Shown here one piece after another: positions 16,812 to 25,525 of a DNA stretch of 64,000 bases; positions within the stretch are counted from its first letter, which is position 1, and each line of letters starts with the position of its first letter. Made by a program: the position numbers and the translations under genes. Origin of the DNA: Natronocalculus amylovorans (GTDB taxonomy: Archaea; Halobacteriota; Halobacteria; Halobacteriales; Haloferacaceae); contig NZ_JAKRVX010000002.1 in the NCBI RefSeq assembly GCF_023638035.1, forward strand, positions 186,001 through 250,000, given 5' to 3'. A model generated the notes under the pieces. That model searched no databases. It had not been told where the DNA came from and worked only from the letters and a program-made list of their open reading frames with translations.

Positions 16812-17714
16812 CTAAACAAGCACACGCTCAAGATTGACGACGGTGCCAGATGCTGCATCCGGGTCGCCAACAAATCGTCCTAAACAGATCGCAGTTCCGT
16901 TTGGTAGGTAGCACGCAACAAGCTGTCGCTGGCTTGGATCACCCTCTACACTGATTACACCGGGTGCATACACCGGCGCACCGTGAGCAACCTGCTCTGC
17001 GGCAGATGGTGCGATCGTTACCGATGGAAGCCCCGACAGTGCGCGCTCAGCTGGGGAGACGATCGATCGAAGCGGCTCCTCATCCCCGTCTGCTGCGAAT
17101 GCAAGCGCATCAACCAGCTCATACATTGAGACAAGATCTGTATCATCGAACGGGTCGGTTGCAGTTCGTCGAAGGTGGCCCATATGCCCGCCAGTCCCTA
17201 ATGCAAGCCCAAGGTCATGACAGAGCTTTCGAATGTATGTTCCACTTTCACAACGGACACGGAGCAGCACCTGTCTGTCGCGGATATCGAGGACAGCTAA
17301 GTCATATATTTCACGGACCCGGAGCCGCCGCGAGACGGCGCTTTTGCGTGGTGGCTTCTGGTACAGTGGCGCTTCAAACTCCGCAATCGTCTGCTCAATT
17401 GTTGCTGGTGCGGGCCCATGTAGTTCAAGCACAGCAACGTACTCTTTTGAGCCCTCAAGAAACACCTGTGCCATTCGCGTTGCGTCAGCAAGCAGTATCG
17501 GCAAGCAGCCAGTTACTTTTGGATCGAGGGTCCCTGCATGTGCAGCAGCTTCAATCGGTTCGACCCCGAGTTCCGTGCAGCCGTCGGCGATTGCATCTCG
17601 TGCCCATCCAGTAACTTGGTGTGCGGATGGTCCCGGCGGCTTATCCAGATTGACAACGCCAAACGAGAGGAGTTCTTCGATCGACCGATCAGCGGGGGCA
17701 GGGCGAAATGACAT
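16812..17714 (-). CDS. cbf5: RNA pseudouridine synthase Cbf5 (TruB/dyskerin family)
   Basis: This 300-residue enzyme makes pseudouridine in rRNA as the catalytic subunit of H/ACA guide ribonucleoproteins and also acts on tRNA U55. NLDKPPGPSAHQV opens the TruB fold, catalytic Asp64 lies in HAGTLDPKVTG, and ESGTYIRKLCHDLG and GGHMGHLRRT follow. The C-terminal ~80 residues form a PUA RNA-binding domain (VAHGAPVYAPGV, CYLPNGTAICLGRF). It begins one base after the cmk stop. Gar1, Nop10 and L7Ae are not in the window. Confidence 0.95.
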   Translation of the reverse strand: MSFRPAPADRSIEELLSFGVVNLDKPPGPSAHQVTGWARDAIADGCTELGVEPIEAAAHAGTLDPKVTGCLPILLADATRMAQVFLEGSKEYVAVLELHGPAPATIEQTIAEFEAPLYQKPPRKSAVSRRLRVREIYDLAVLDIRDRQVLLRVRCESGTYIRKLCHDLGLALGTGGHMGHLRRTATDPFDDTDLVSMYELVDALAFAADGDEEPLRSIVSPAERALSGLPSVTIAPSAAEQVAHGAPVYAPGVISVEGDPSQRQLVACYLPNGTAICLGRFVGDPDAASGTVVNLERVLV

Positions 17715-17715
17715 A

Positions 17716-18294
17716 TTAGAAATCGTATGAGACGCCCGAAACCGTTGCTTTTCCTTCGTCGCTGTCCGGATCGTACGAGTCGATTGCCGTTGTAAGCATC
17801 CCTAAGACCCCTTCTGGGCTCCAGCGCGCAGTGTTGTATGCGATATCGTAGATCGTCAGATCACCAATGTTGATATTGTAGTACGCTTGATATCGTTTTC
17901 CCTCGCTTTGCTCACGGCGGTTCGTCTCCGCTGCTGCAACGTCTACTGGTTTTCCCTCCCGATCTGCGATTCGCTCAGCGCGAATCTGCAATGGTGCATC
18001 AAGCCAGATTTTAATATCAGCGTAGTCACCTGCAAGCCAGCCTGCAAGCCGCGATTCTAAAAGTACGTCGTCACGTTCGATCGCAATCTGGCGAAGCCGT
18101 CGATCGAGTTCAGGATCGATCGACTCGTCGCTTTCTGCGTGCTCGTTAAACTCAACTGGCGTCATGTCGTTCTCTGCAGCCATCTCTCGAAAAATATCGC
18201 CACCAGAGATGTGCTCGAGATTAAATGAGTCCGCAAGCGCCGCTGCAGTGGTGCTTTTCCCACTGCCCGGCGGTCCGGAGACAGTCAGTAACAT
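17716..18294 (-). CDS. cmk: Cytidylate kinase, archaeal short form
   Basis: This 192-residue kinase phosphorylates CMP/dCMP using ATP. The P-loop GPPGSGKST lies at residues 7-15. SGGDIFREMA contacts the substrate, and DDVLLESRLAGWLAG and the lid-like RIADREGKP follow. It is shorter than bacterial Cmk (no CMP-binding insert), as usual in archaea. It sits between DUF106 and cbf5 in an order found widely in archaea, with a one-base gap to cbf5, so the genes are surely co-transcribed. Its product pool feeds CTP synthesis, whose enzyme PyrG is encoded at the right edge. Confidence 0.93.
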   Translation of the reverse strand: MLLTVSGPPGSGKSTTAAALADSFNLEHISGGDIFREMAAENDMTPVEFNEHAESDESIDPELDRRLRQIAIERDDVLLESRLAGWLAGDYADIKIWLDAPLQIRAERIADREGKPVDVAAAETNRREQSEGKRYQAYYNINIGDLTIYDIAYNTARWSPEGVLGMLTTAIDSYDPDSDEGKATVSGVSYDF

Positions 18295-18373
18295 ATGTAC
18301 TCTCCGCGGGTGTCCCTAAAAGAGGTTATCCTTCAGCGGTGGTGTGGTTGATAGTAGCGAAGGGTGAGACCGA

Positions 18374-19255
18374 TTATGAGGCCGTTGGACTCATGCTAAT
18401 ATTAAGCCCTTTCTGGATAATCTGTGTGAACGCCATTGAGCAGAGGAAGTACCACACAATCCACATCTGGATCGGGCCAATAATCCCGGTCGTCCACGTG
18501 ACCTCGCCAGCAAATGGGACGACAAGCGTTCCAAGCTCTGCACCTTGGCCGTCCCATACTCTCCAGTAGAGCCACAGGAACGCAGGGATTGTAAGGAACA
18601 TAATCCAGACCATCGGCCGGAACTGTTCTTTCATCATGCCGATCTGGTCGCCCATCATCTCCATCTGTTGCTCTTGGAGTCGGTCCATCTCCTCATCGTC
18701 GCCGGACTTTCTGGCTTCCTTGCGTCGACTCGACATATCTTTCATCCGTGCTTGGTACTCGCCCATCTTCTCCATATCCATTAGCCCAACACGGAGCAGT
18801 GAGGAGTACAGACCGGTTGCAAGTGCAAGGACCATAATCACCGCATAGAACGGTAACACTGCGTCGATCGGTCCAATCACAAGGTCAACAGAGGTGCCGA
18901 TTACGTCACGGACGGAGCTAAACGCGTAGCCGATGAACAAAAGCAGTGTAAAGAGACCAGCGCCTTTGTCCCATTTTGTCCATGAGGTTGTCTCAATCTC
19001 TTCATACTCATAATCCGATTCAGCTTCAAGCCCTGCTTGGACACCCGTTATATCTTCGATTCGGAATCCCTCGTCACCATCAACGAGAATCTCCTTTTCG
19101 ATGAGTCGGCCCCACTGACCGCTTGTGATGTCGTCGCGGACATCCACCCATTTCACATCTCCGCCCTCTGCTCGTTCAAGGACGGTTTCAATGGCCGAAC
19201 GCATCTCTTTGCTCTCGCGAGCGAGCGTTCGGACTTTCGACTCGATTCTACTCAT
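18374..19255 (-). CDS. DUF106 (EMC3/TMCO1-type) membrane insertase homologue
   Basis: This 293-residue membrane protein belongs to the archaeal DUF106 family of the Oxa1/YidC superfamily. It has three core helices (about residues 98-118, 132-158 and 215-235) and a C-terminal one, plus a charged methionine-rich cytosolic coiled coil between them (MSSRRKEARKSGDDEEM, MMGDQIGMMKEQFRPM) that in relatives contacts the ribosome. The first ~95 residues are an acidic cytosolic domain. It probably inserts membrane proteins after or beside SecYEG. Start ATG 19255 is preferred over GTG 19261. Confidence 0.88.
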   Translation of the reverse strand: MSRIESKVRTLARESKEMRSAIETVLERAEGGDVKWVDVRDDITSGQWGRLIEKEILVDGDEGFRIEDITGVQAGLEAESDYEYEEIETTSWTKWDKGAGLFTLLLFIGYAFSSVRDVIGTSVDLVIGPIDAVLPFYAVIMVLALATGLYSSLLRVGLMDMEKMGEYQARMKDMSSRRKEARKSGDDEEMDRLQEQQMEMMGDQIGMMKEQFRPMVWIMFLTIPAFLWLYWRVWDGQGAELGTLVVPFAGEVTWTTGIIGPIQMWIVWYFLCSMAFTQIIQKGLNISMSPTAS

Positions 19256-19337
19256 TACCACGTGGTTGGCAACCAGCCGTTAAGAACCTTTTACTCTGCG
19301 CTCACCAGACAGCGATAAAAACGAACTGTGAAACGTA

Positions 19338-19946
19338 TTATTCGACAATTGCTGCGATTCGATCGAAGACAGTATCTGGATCAGCCTCACCGTCGACTTC
19401 GACCAACGATCCTTCCTCACGGTAGTGTTCAATGACGGGTGCGGTGTTATCTTCGTAGACACGGAGACGCTCTCGGACCACATCTTCGGTGTCATCGTCA
19501 CGCTGGACGAGACGCTCTCGAATCTCATCGTCGTCTGGCATATTGAATTCGGTGTGGTAGATATCTCCCGTCTCAGGATCCATCCGGCGACCGGTCAGTC
19601 GGCGAACGAGCTCATCCTCACCCACGTTCAGATAGATAACTGCGTCAAGTTCCGTAATCTCGGTGAGATACTCTGCCTGTGAGAGATTCCGCGGATACCC
19701 ATCAAGCACGTATCCATCCGCAGACGAGAGAGCTTCATTAACGATTTCGTTAACGAGTCCATCCGGGACCAGTTCACCAGCGTCCATATACTCTCGCGGC
19801 GTGCCATACTCAGTCTCCATATCCTTGTTTGCACGGAGCGCATCACCGGTTGTGACGTGCTCAATATCGTATGCATCCGCAAGTCGTTTGCTCTGTGTTC
19901 CTTTTCCAGCTCCCGGTGCGCCGAGCAGTAAAATCCGCGGTTCCAT
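19338..19946 (-). CDS. adk: Adenylate kinase
   Basis: This 202-residue enzyme catalyses ATP + AMP to 2 ADP. The P-loop [10 protein letters not shown] is at residues 9-18. [12 protein letters not shown] binds [11 protein letters not shown] is the NMP signature, and [16 protein letters not shown] opens the short [14 protein letters not shown] follows. ATG 19946 (MEPRILLL) is chosen because a TATA element lies about 26 bp upstream; a further ATG at 19961 is in frame. In many archaea this gene follows secY. Here it leads the adk-DUF106-cmk-cbf5 set without secY. Confidence 0.94.
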   Translation of the reverse strand: MEPRILLLGAPGAGKGTQSKRLADAYDIEHVTTGDALRANKDMETEYGTPREYMDAGELVPDGLVNEIVNEALSSADGYVLDGYPRNLSQAEYLTEITELDAVIYLNVGEDELVRRLTGRRMDPETGDIYHTEFNMPDDDEIRERLVQRDDDTEDVVRERLRVYEDNTAPVIEHYREEGSLVEVDGEADPDTVFDRIAAIVE

Positions 19947-19968
19947 ATCTGTACCCACCATGGCGATG

Positions 19969-19974
19969 CTTAAA
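19969..19974 (-). promoter_or_regulatory. TATA element of adk
   Basis: On the minus strand this reads TTTAAG, centred about 26 bp upstream of ATG 19946. It suggests a leaderless transcript for the adk-DUF106-cmk-cbf5 operon. Confidence 0.45.
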
Positions 19975-20109
19975 TGTTTGAAGAAACGGATGGGATTCGC
20001 CGGAGAGTTTCAACAGTCACATGTGACAGAATGCCACAGAGATATCGGCAGATGTTACAGCAAGAAGCGACAGGTGTAAACATACGTCTCTCAAAAGCGT
20101 ACACAGAGA

Positions 20110-20268
20110 ATGGCCGATCGACACGTGTCTTCACCACCAACTGAATCACCGCTTCGACACCTCCTTTGGAGCAGATTTCAGCAGATAATGGATCTTGATC
20201 GTGGATGGCAAGCGGTGATTTTGGGGCTGGTGATCGTTGGCCTCCAGTTTGTTATACAGCTGATCTGA
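20110..20268 (+). CDS. 52-residue membrane peptide upstream of YeiH-type transporter
   Basis: The open frame runs from ATG 20110 (MADRHVSSPP) to TGA 20266-20268, and the transporter ATG follows with no gap (TGAATG). A polar, Pro/Ser/His-containing N-terminus leads to one hydrophobic helix (WQAVILGLVIVGLQFVIQLI) at the very C-terminus. An internal ATG at 20188 (MDLDRGWQA) could give a 26-residue form. Tight abutment suggests coupled translation. I do not recognise a family; a regulatory or assembly subunit of the transporter is possible. Confidence 0.5.
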   Translation: MADRHVSSPPTESPLRHLLWSRFQQIMDLDRGWQAVILGLVIVGLQFVIQLI

Positions 20269-21282
20269 ATGGGCGCTGTCGAGTATCTGCGGAGATATTT
20301 TCCGGGGTTTCTGACACTTGTTGCCGGTGCTGCTGTCGCATATGCAACTGCGTCAGTGAGTCCGCTGCTCAACCCCCTTGTTGTTGCTGTCGCGGTTGGC
20401 GTGGTTGTTGGGAATACGATCGGTGTTCCGCAGTGGGCAGCGCCGGGGGTTGATCTTCGCCGACTCTTTCTTGAAACAGGGATTGTTCTGTTAGGTGCCA
20501 GTATTGCAGTTTCAGAGCTGCTTGCTGCGGGGCCTCGGCTTGCACTACTTGTCTGTGCCACGGTTGCATTTGGAGTCATGCTCGTTGAGCTACTGGGTCG
20601 CGTTGTTTTTCGGCTCTCCGGACATCTTCCGTCACTGTTAGCCGCTGGCTCAAGCATCTGTGGTGTCTCAGCAGTCGCTGCGATTGGGCGGGTAATCGGC
20701 GCAAAAGACAGCTACCTTGCGCTCGCAGCCGCGACGGTGCTGCTTTTTGATGCACTCACACTCGTTGCGTTTCCGATCGCTGGAAGCGCACTCGGGCTCT
20801 CAAGTATTGAGTTCGGTATCTGGGCGGGGCTGAGTATGTTCAGCACCGGCCCAGTCGCTGCAGCAGGCTTTGCACACTCACCCGAAGCAGGACAGTGGGC
20901 AACAATCACAAAACTCGCTCGGAACTCACTGCTTGGCGTCGTTGCGATCGGCTACTCAGCAATATACGCACGAAAGTATGCTGATACAACAGTCAGCGCG
21001 AACGATCCATCAGTTGCGCGGTTGTGGAGCGATTTCCCGAAGTTCCTGGTCGGGTTCATACTCGTAGCTGTGATTGCAAATGTGGGTGTGCTATCACCCG
21101 CTTCGATCGATTCGCTTGGAACCGTCACTGATTGGCTGTTTATTCTCGCATTCGTTGGACTTGGAACATCGATTCAGGCGCGGACAATGCGAGCGGCCGG
21201 TGCAACACCGATTCTACTTGTGCTCGTCTATCTGCTCTGTGTGTCCGCGATTTCTCTTGTCGCAGTTCGACTGCTCTTTTGA
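20269..21282 (+). CDS. YeiH/UPF0324 family putative sulfate or anion exporter
   Basis: This 337-residue integral membrane protein has about ten helices. Hallmarks of the YeiH family are visible: NPLVVAVAVGVVVGN, LRRLFLETGIVLLGASI, AAGSSICGVSAVAAIGRVIGA with the conserved SxCG motif, and LARNSLLGVVAIGYS. The C-terminal half repeats the same fold (LGTVTDWLFILAFVGLGTSI). Bacterial relatives are induced with sulfur metabolism genes and are called putative sulfate exporters; the substrate is not proven. It directly follows the small membrane peptide gene and probably forms an operon with it. Confidence 0.85.
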   Translation: MGAVEYLRRYFPGFLTLVAGAAVAYATASVSPLLNPLVVAVAVGVVVGNTIGVPQWAAPGVDLRRLFLETGIVLLGASIAVSELLAAGPRLALLVCATVAFGVMLVELLGRVVFRLSGHLPSLLAAGSSICGVSAVAAIGRVIGAKDSYLALAAATVLLFDALTLVAFPIAGSALGLSSIEFGIWAGLSMFSTGPVAAAGFAHSPEAGQWATITKLARNSLLGVVAIGYSAIYARKYADTTVSANDPSVARLWSDFPKFLVGFILVAVIANVGVLSPASIDSLGTVTDWLFILAFVGLGTSIQARTMRAAGATPILLVLVYLLCVSAISLVAVRLLF

Positions 21283-21334
21283 GAACAAACCCAAACCCCA
21301 ATGAATTTGAGCAAACCACGCCGAATACAACACC

Positions 21335-21730
21335 ATGACCCGTTTTGATGCCGCGACCCCAACCGAACGGCGGAAGCTGTTTGCAGATGCAATCACGGCA
21401 CACCGAAAGCGGAACAGTCCATTTCTAACGGTTGAGCCGGGCGAATTACCGTCAGACGCAGATGAGGAGCTCATTCCATGGATTCAGTTCACTGAAAAAA
21501 CGTTCGCTATGGACTGTACCGATGCAGAGCTCGATCGACTCAAATCGCTGGTGTCCGAGTTTCCTGAGTTTCGAATTGAGTCGCTTGACAGCCCAGACGA
21601 AGCGGAGGGAACACATGCTCGAATCTCAGCGCGATCGGATGCAAACCGCCTTGCCTCGTTCATGGATGCGGCATTCCAACGAGTGTACGGATATGACGAC
21701 ACCTTCACTGCGTGGGTTGTTGCAATTTGA
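21335..21730 (+). CDS. Conserved haloarchaeal protein of unknown function
   Basis: This 131-residue acidic cytosolic protein starts MTRFDAATPTERRKLFADA and ends DTFTAWVVAI. It has no signal, membrane segment or recognised catalytic motif. Predicted secondary structure is mixed: an N-terminal helix, a turn rich in P/G/D (FLTVEPGELPSDADEE), then alternating helices and strands (LKSLVSEFPEFRIESL, HARISARSD). It lies 52 bp after the YeiH-type gene and 47 bp before a UspA gene, all in the same direction, so a loose operon is possible. Function unknown. Confidence 0.65.
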   Translation: MTRFDAATPTERRKLFADAITAHRKRNSPFLTVEPGELPSDADEELIPWIQFTEKTFAMDCTDAELDRLKSLVSEFPEFRIESLDSPDEAEGTHARISARSDANRLASFMDAAFQRVYGYDDTFTAWVVAI

Positions 21731-21777
21731 TGTAGAGAGGGAATCATCTTTGAGGGTGGCACACAAAGTCGAGTACA

Positions 21778-22221
21778 ATGGCAGATACACTCCTTTCGCG
21801 ACCGATCGTCCCAGTAGCAAACCCGGAAGATGCAAAACTCACGTATGAACGGTTACGGCCACGGTTGCCCGCTGATTCGGTGCCACTCTTTGTCAACGTG
21901 ATTCAAAAGTCCGGTGGTGGAATTGACAAAGCGCCACTAGGGCGTATGCGGGAGTTGGGTGAAGAGATATTCGAACACGTTGGCTCGTTGGCGACCGAAG
22001 ATGGGCTCACCGTAGAAACAAAACAGCTGTATGGAACTGATGTTGCAGAGGCGATTATTGAGGCTGGAGACGAATATGATGCAAGCGCGATCGTTTTTAC
22101 ATCCCGTGGCGGGAACAAGTGGATCGATCTCCTCTCAGGAGGTATCCGAAGTACACTTGTTGCAGAAGCAAATATCCCGGTTGTTGTGCTTCCAACTGAC
22201 GTCGATACCGATCCGAACTAA
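21778..22221 (+). CDS. Universal stress protein (UspA family)
   Basis: This 147-residue protein has the Usp alpha/beta fold: an N-terminal strand LSRPIVPVANPED, a central VETKQLYGTDVAEAIIEAG and AIVFTSRGGNKWIDLLSGG followed by RSTLVAEANIPVVVLP. The family ATP site is usually GxxG followed by nine residues and G(S/T). Here it is RGGNKWIDLLSGGIRST, a recognisable but altered version, so ATP binding is uncertain. Haloarchaea carry many Usp copies involved in stress tolerance and transporter control. It is soluble. It is convergent with the small membrane gene that follows. Confidence 0.85.
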   Translation: MADTLLSRPIVPVANPEDAKLTYERLRPRLPADSVPLFVNVIQKSGGGIDKAPLGRMRELGEEIFEHVGSLATEDGLTVETKQLYGTDVAEAIIEAGDEYDASAIVFTSRGGNKWIDLLSGGIRSTLVAEANIPVVVLPTDVDTDPN

Positions 22222-22228
22222 TACATCC

Positions 22229-22519
22229 TCAGCTGTTGTCCGCAGTGCCGGTAAGCGACCCTTCCTGTTTCATTCGAGTGTAGAGATACACAATATGTGT
22301 GATTGCTGGAATAATAACACCGAAAATACCCCAGAGTGCGGCATAACCAAGCGATTTCCCGCGTTCGCGGGCATCTCGATACACCCACACCGATGCAGCG
22401 ATCGTGATTCCATACACCGCGATAAAGTATGCCCATGTCCGGAGCGTATCAATAAGCAGTGGTGTCGATACGACAAGTAGCTCAGCCAGGTCGCTCACCA
22501 GTACAGTACCCAATTCCAT
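22229..22519 (-). CDS. Small membrane protein, unknown function
   Basis: This 96-residue protein has hydrophobic segments at about residues 9-22, 28-48 and 57-80 (IAVYGITIAASVWVY and IFGVIIPAITHIVYLY). A charged YRDARERGKS loop lies between the last two, giving a probable cytosolic positive loop. The arrangement resembles short archaeal proteins of the phospholipase D-nuclease N-terminal or DUF3817 kind, but I cannot assign it. It lies downstream of the GNAT gene with a 58-bp gap and could share its transcript. Confidence 0.55.
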   Translation of the reverse strand: MELGTVLVSDLAELLVVSTPLLIDTLRTWAYFIAVYGITIAASVWVYRDARERGKSLGYAALWGIFGVIIPAITHIVYLYTRMKQEGSLTGTADNS

Positions 22520-22577
22520 TCGTTATCTGACTCTCTCACCCAATTCAAAAGAGGGTAGCGATCCGCGACAACAGGCG

Positions 22578-23552
22578 TTATCGTGTGCCAATCGTTGGGT
22601 CGGTGAGATTCGCAGACACCACAAAATCAGGCTCATCTGCGATCGGGACACGTGCCGCAGCAGTATCGCCAACCCATCGGGCGCTTTCAGGTATCAACAC
22701 CCGAGTCCGATCGGCACCGATCGAGGCTGCATCTGCTTCGATTGCACGGTACACTGCTTCAGCAGCAGACTCGCTCTCCCACGCTGCAACGGCGTACTCG
22801 GTCCATGTTTCGGTGTCGCTGTCACTGCCACTGTTGCTGTTGCTGTCGCTGTCGCTGTTGGTCTGTTGCTCAAATGTTCGGGTTCGGTAAGTGAACCCGA
22901 CTGTCTTTCCATCAAACACTGTCAAGAGCCGATCCTCATCAGCCGCTGCTACAAGCTGCGCGCGCGTGAGTGCAGACAACGACCAAGACTCCACCTCGTC
23001 CAAGGCGATCCCTCGAAGCGCATCACGGGTTGCAGACTCCTGCCAGAACGACCATGCAGCAGTCGCGTCCGGCTTAACAGTCAGTTTGGGTTCCGAGTCG
23101 GCATTCGGTTCGGGATGTGTGAACCTGAACTCTGTCGTCGGCTCAAACCCGACCGATCGGGACTGTCCTAACCCTGCAACGTTCCACGAAAACACCATTG
23201 CACGGACAACAGTTGCACCCTGGCTTCGGCACCAGTTGAACATCGCATTCGAGAGCTGTTTTGAGACGCCTCTTCCGCGGTATGTTGGGTTGACACGAAG
23301 CCCCTGTGCCCAGCCTTCGTACTCCGAAAGCAGCACTGCTTGACAGATTCCTGCAATGTCTTCGCCATCGTTCACGTCGAGGACAAATGTGCGCTGTGTC
23401 TCGCCGTCGGTTTCGATCCATTCGGAGAACACACGTGGAATATAATCATTACCCTCCCGATCGCTCCACGTATCTGTGGTAAAGCCAACAACAGCATCCT
23501 CATCGGACGCTTTGGCCTGTCGAACGGTAATTGTCGGTTCTGATGCGGTCAT
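22578..23552 (-). CDS. GNAT family N-acetyltransferase
   Basis: This 324-residue protein has a clear GNAT domain in its first half: TITVRQAKASDEDAVVGFT, then GLRVNPTYRGRGVSKQL with the R-x-x-G-x-G/A acetyl-CoA motif, then WNVAGLGQSRSVGFEP. The second half appears to be a degenerate second domain. It contains an unusual SDSDSNSNSGSDSD linker encoded by an imperfect hexanucleotide repeat at about 22813-22860. Its ATG overlaps the gatD stop by 4 nt (ATGA), so translation is coupled. The acceptor substrate is unknown. A GTG at 23558 is an alternative start. Confidence 0.85.
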   Translation of the reverse strand: MTASEPTITVRQAKASDEDAVVGFTTDTWSDREGNDYIPRVFSEWIETDGETQRTFVLDVNDGEDIAGICQAVLLSEYEGWAQGLRVNPTYRGRGVSKQLSNAMFNWCRSQGATVVRAMVFSWNVAGLGQSRSVGFEPTTEFRFTHPEPNADSEPKLTVKPDATAAWSFWQESATRDALRGIALDEVESWSLSALTRAQLVAAADEDRLLTVFDGKTVGFTYRTRTFEQQTNSDSDSNSNSGSDSDTETWTEYAVAAWESESAAEAVYRAIEADAASIGADRTRVLIPESARWVGDTAAARVPIADEPDFVVSANLTDPTIGTR

Positions 23553-24862
23553 CGCCACGGTTGTGACTCCTCGGTGATCTCACCGGCGAGACTCTCACCC
23601 ATTGCAGCTGCGATCGCAGATTGGTCGCGTACACTATCGCCATCGAGATTTGCGAGCGCCCACATGAGTTTGACTTTGGCAGTTCCCGGGAGCGTGTCAC
23701 CCGCTTCAACAACACCTGCATCGAGCAAGTCGCGGCCAGTGTCATAGACACGATCGCAGACACGACCCTCCAAACACTGACTTGTCATGACGACGGTTGT
23801 GCCGTCGGTAATGAGCGCTTCAATGCGTGGAATGAGATCCGTATGAACATGGCCCAGACCCGTTCCCTCTATTACAACGCCTGCTTTTCCATCAAGATAG
23901 TCCCATGCAGCAGGGTCCATCCCTGGCGTGAACTTAACCAGCTCGACAGCAGACTCAAGCTCATTGTTCAGTGTGAGCGTTGCATCGTCGCGTTTCGTAT
24001 ATGATCGAGCAAACTCGATACCCTCGGTTGCAACGTCACCCTGAGAACCTGCTTTTGCGGCGGTCTCGTAAGTCACGGTCCCGAGCGGTTTGTTCCCGAT
24101 CGTTTCAAACGCATCTCGCCGTGAGGTGTGGTTCTTTCTGACGCGTGTCCCACGATGTAATGCGCAGTAGTCGTCATTCTCGCTGCCGTGCATACAGACA
24201 AGCACCTCCGCACAGTCCGATTTCGCGGCCTCGACGGCACAGATTGCATTCATTACATTGTCCGAGGATGGCCGATCGGCCGATCGCTGACTGCCTGTAA
24301 AGACGATCGGAACGGGCGTCTCCAGCATGAATGAGAGCGCAGCCGCAGAGTACTGCATTGTATCAGTACCGTGCATGACGACAACACCATCTGCGCCGGC
24401 TTCGATCTCCTCGTACGCCGCTGTTGCAAGCGCTTGCCAGATCGAGGGGTCCATGTTCTCCGAAAGGATATTTGCGACGACGCGGCCGCGATAGTTGGCT
24501 CGGCCTGCTAGCTCTGGAACCGCACGAAGAACATCTTCGGCATCAAACTGTGCGGTTACGGCACCGGTTCGGTAGTCAACGGTGGATGCAATTGTTCCAC
24601 CGGTTGAAATGAGCGAAATTGTGGGGAGGTCGTCGTCAAATGTGATCTCAGAGACTTCACTATCATCGCTACCATCGCCGGATTCACCGACCGCGTATAC
24701 ATCCGACTCAAGAATGTCAATATCTGCATCCTCACGGCTGATACCAATATTGTATCCGCCGTCGATTTTGAGCACAAGATGGTCGCTGTCAGATGATGGC
24801 ATCAGTACGCCTTCATTTGTGACATCCGCATGGGTAACGCGAATACGATCGCCTGGTTGCAT
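23549..24862 (-). CDS. gatD: Glutamyl-tRNA(Gln) amidotransferase subunit D
   Basis: This 437-residue subunit releases ammonia from glutamine for GatE, which converts Glu-tRNA(Gln) to Gln-tRNA(Gln), the archaeal route to charged tRNA(Gln). An N-terminal SH3-like domain (QPGDRIRVTHADVTNEGVL) and an acidic linker precede an asparaginase-type domain. That domain has the two catalytic threonine motifs ISTGGTIAS and VVMHGTDTMQ, plus the Lys-containing KFTPGMDP region. The N-terminal extension separates it from true asparaginase. gatE is not adjacent here. It is the first gene of an operon with the GNAT enzyme. Confidence 0.95.
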   Translation of the reverse strand: MQPGDRIRVTHADVTNEGVLMPSSDSDHLVLKIDGGYNIGISREDADIDILESDVYAVGESGDGSDDSEVSEITFDDDLPTISLISTGGTIASTVDYRTGAVTAQFDAEDVLRAVPELAGRANYRGRVVANILSENMDPSIWQALATAAYEEIEAGADGVVVMHGTDTMQYSAAALSFMLETPVPIVFTGSQRSADRPSSDNVMNAICAVEAAKSDCAEVLVCMHGSENDDYCALHRGTRVRKNHTSRRDAFETIGNKPLGTVTYETAAKAGSQGDVATEGIEFARSYTKRDDATLTLNNELESAVELVKFTPGMDPAAWDYLDGKAGVVIEGTGLGHVHTDLIPRIEALITDGTTVVMTSQCLEGRVCDRVYDTGRDLLDAGVVEAGDTLPGTAKVKLMWALANLDGDSVRDQSAIAAAMGESLAGEITEESQPWR

Positions 24863-24950
24863 ACGCTACCGTTTCCGGCCAGCAGACTTGAAACCAACCT
24901 TTCGATCCGGGTGGCACAACAGCCAAGAGCATTGGTCTCCAACGAAGGAT

Positions 24951-25472
24951 ATGCAACGCTCAGATACTCGCTCTACTACCGACGAGAGCCAAGAGCGCAC
25001 TGCACCTCATTCGCTTTCGGATATCGGCTCTGATTTGCAGGCAGACACCGCAACGGAGCAAAGCACGTCCTCACGCGTTGGAATGGACGGATCGTGGTTC
25101 TCGGTGAAATTTCTGCTTGCGTCTGTGTTACTGATCGGAACCGGTGCCGTTCTTGGCGGGATGATTCCGATTGTTGGAGCACTGGGTCGAATCGGCGGTG
25201 TCTTTTTGGCTGCGTTTTTGCTTGGAACCGTTACAAACACCACTCGATACGTTGAGACTGGTGTGGCTGGTGCAGGTGTGGTTGCACTCTCGTTTGCGAT
25301 CGGACTGCTCTCCGTTGGCGTCTTACCCGTTGGATTAGACTTCCTGCAGCAGTACGGTATCGGGTTTTCTGCGCTTGGAGCTGCTATCGGTGGGCTCACG
25401 GCAGTTGTTGGACACTACTTCGGGCGCGACCTTCGATCAGGATTGACCGATGAAATTCCCTCGAAAAACTGA
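24951..25472 (+). CDS. Four-helix membrane protein with acidic N-terminus, unknown function
   Basis: This 173-residue protein has a Ser/Thr/Asp/Glu-rich first ~45 residues, then four hydrophobic segments (WFSVKFLLASVLLIGTGAVL, RIGGVFLAAFLLG, GAGVVALSFAIGLLSVGVL, GIGFSALGAAIGGLTAVVG) with many small residues. The pattern resembles haloarchaeal DUF5518/DUF456-type proteins, but I cannot assign a family. ATG 24951 is chosen because the frame upstream overlaps gatD and lacks a better start. It is divergent from gatD and precedes the PH-domain gene on the same strand. Confidence 0.6.
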   Translation: MQRSDTRSTTDESQERTAPHSLSDIGSDLQADTATEQSTSSRVGMDGSWFSVKFLLASVLLIGTGAVLGGMIPIVGALGRIGGVFLAAFLLGTVTNTTRYVETGVAGAGVVALSFAIGLLSVGVLPVGLDFLQQYGIGFSALGAAIGGLTAVVGHYFGRDLRSGLTDEIPSKN

Positions 25473-25525
25473 CTGTTCACTGTATCTGAAAACTAACTAC
25501 GTACTGAACGTCCCTCTCTTTCGGT

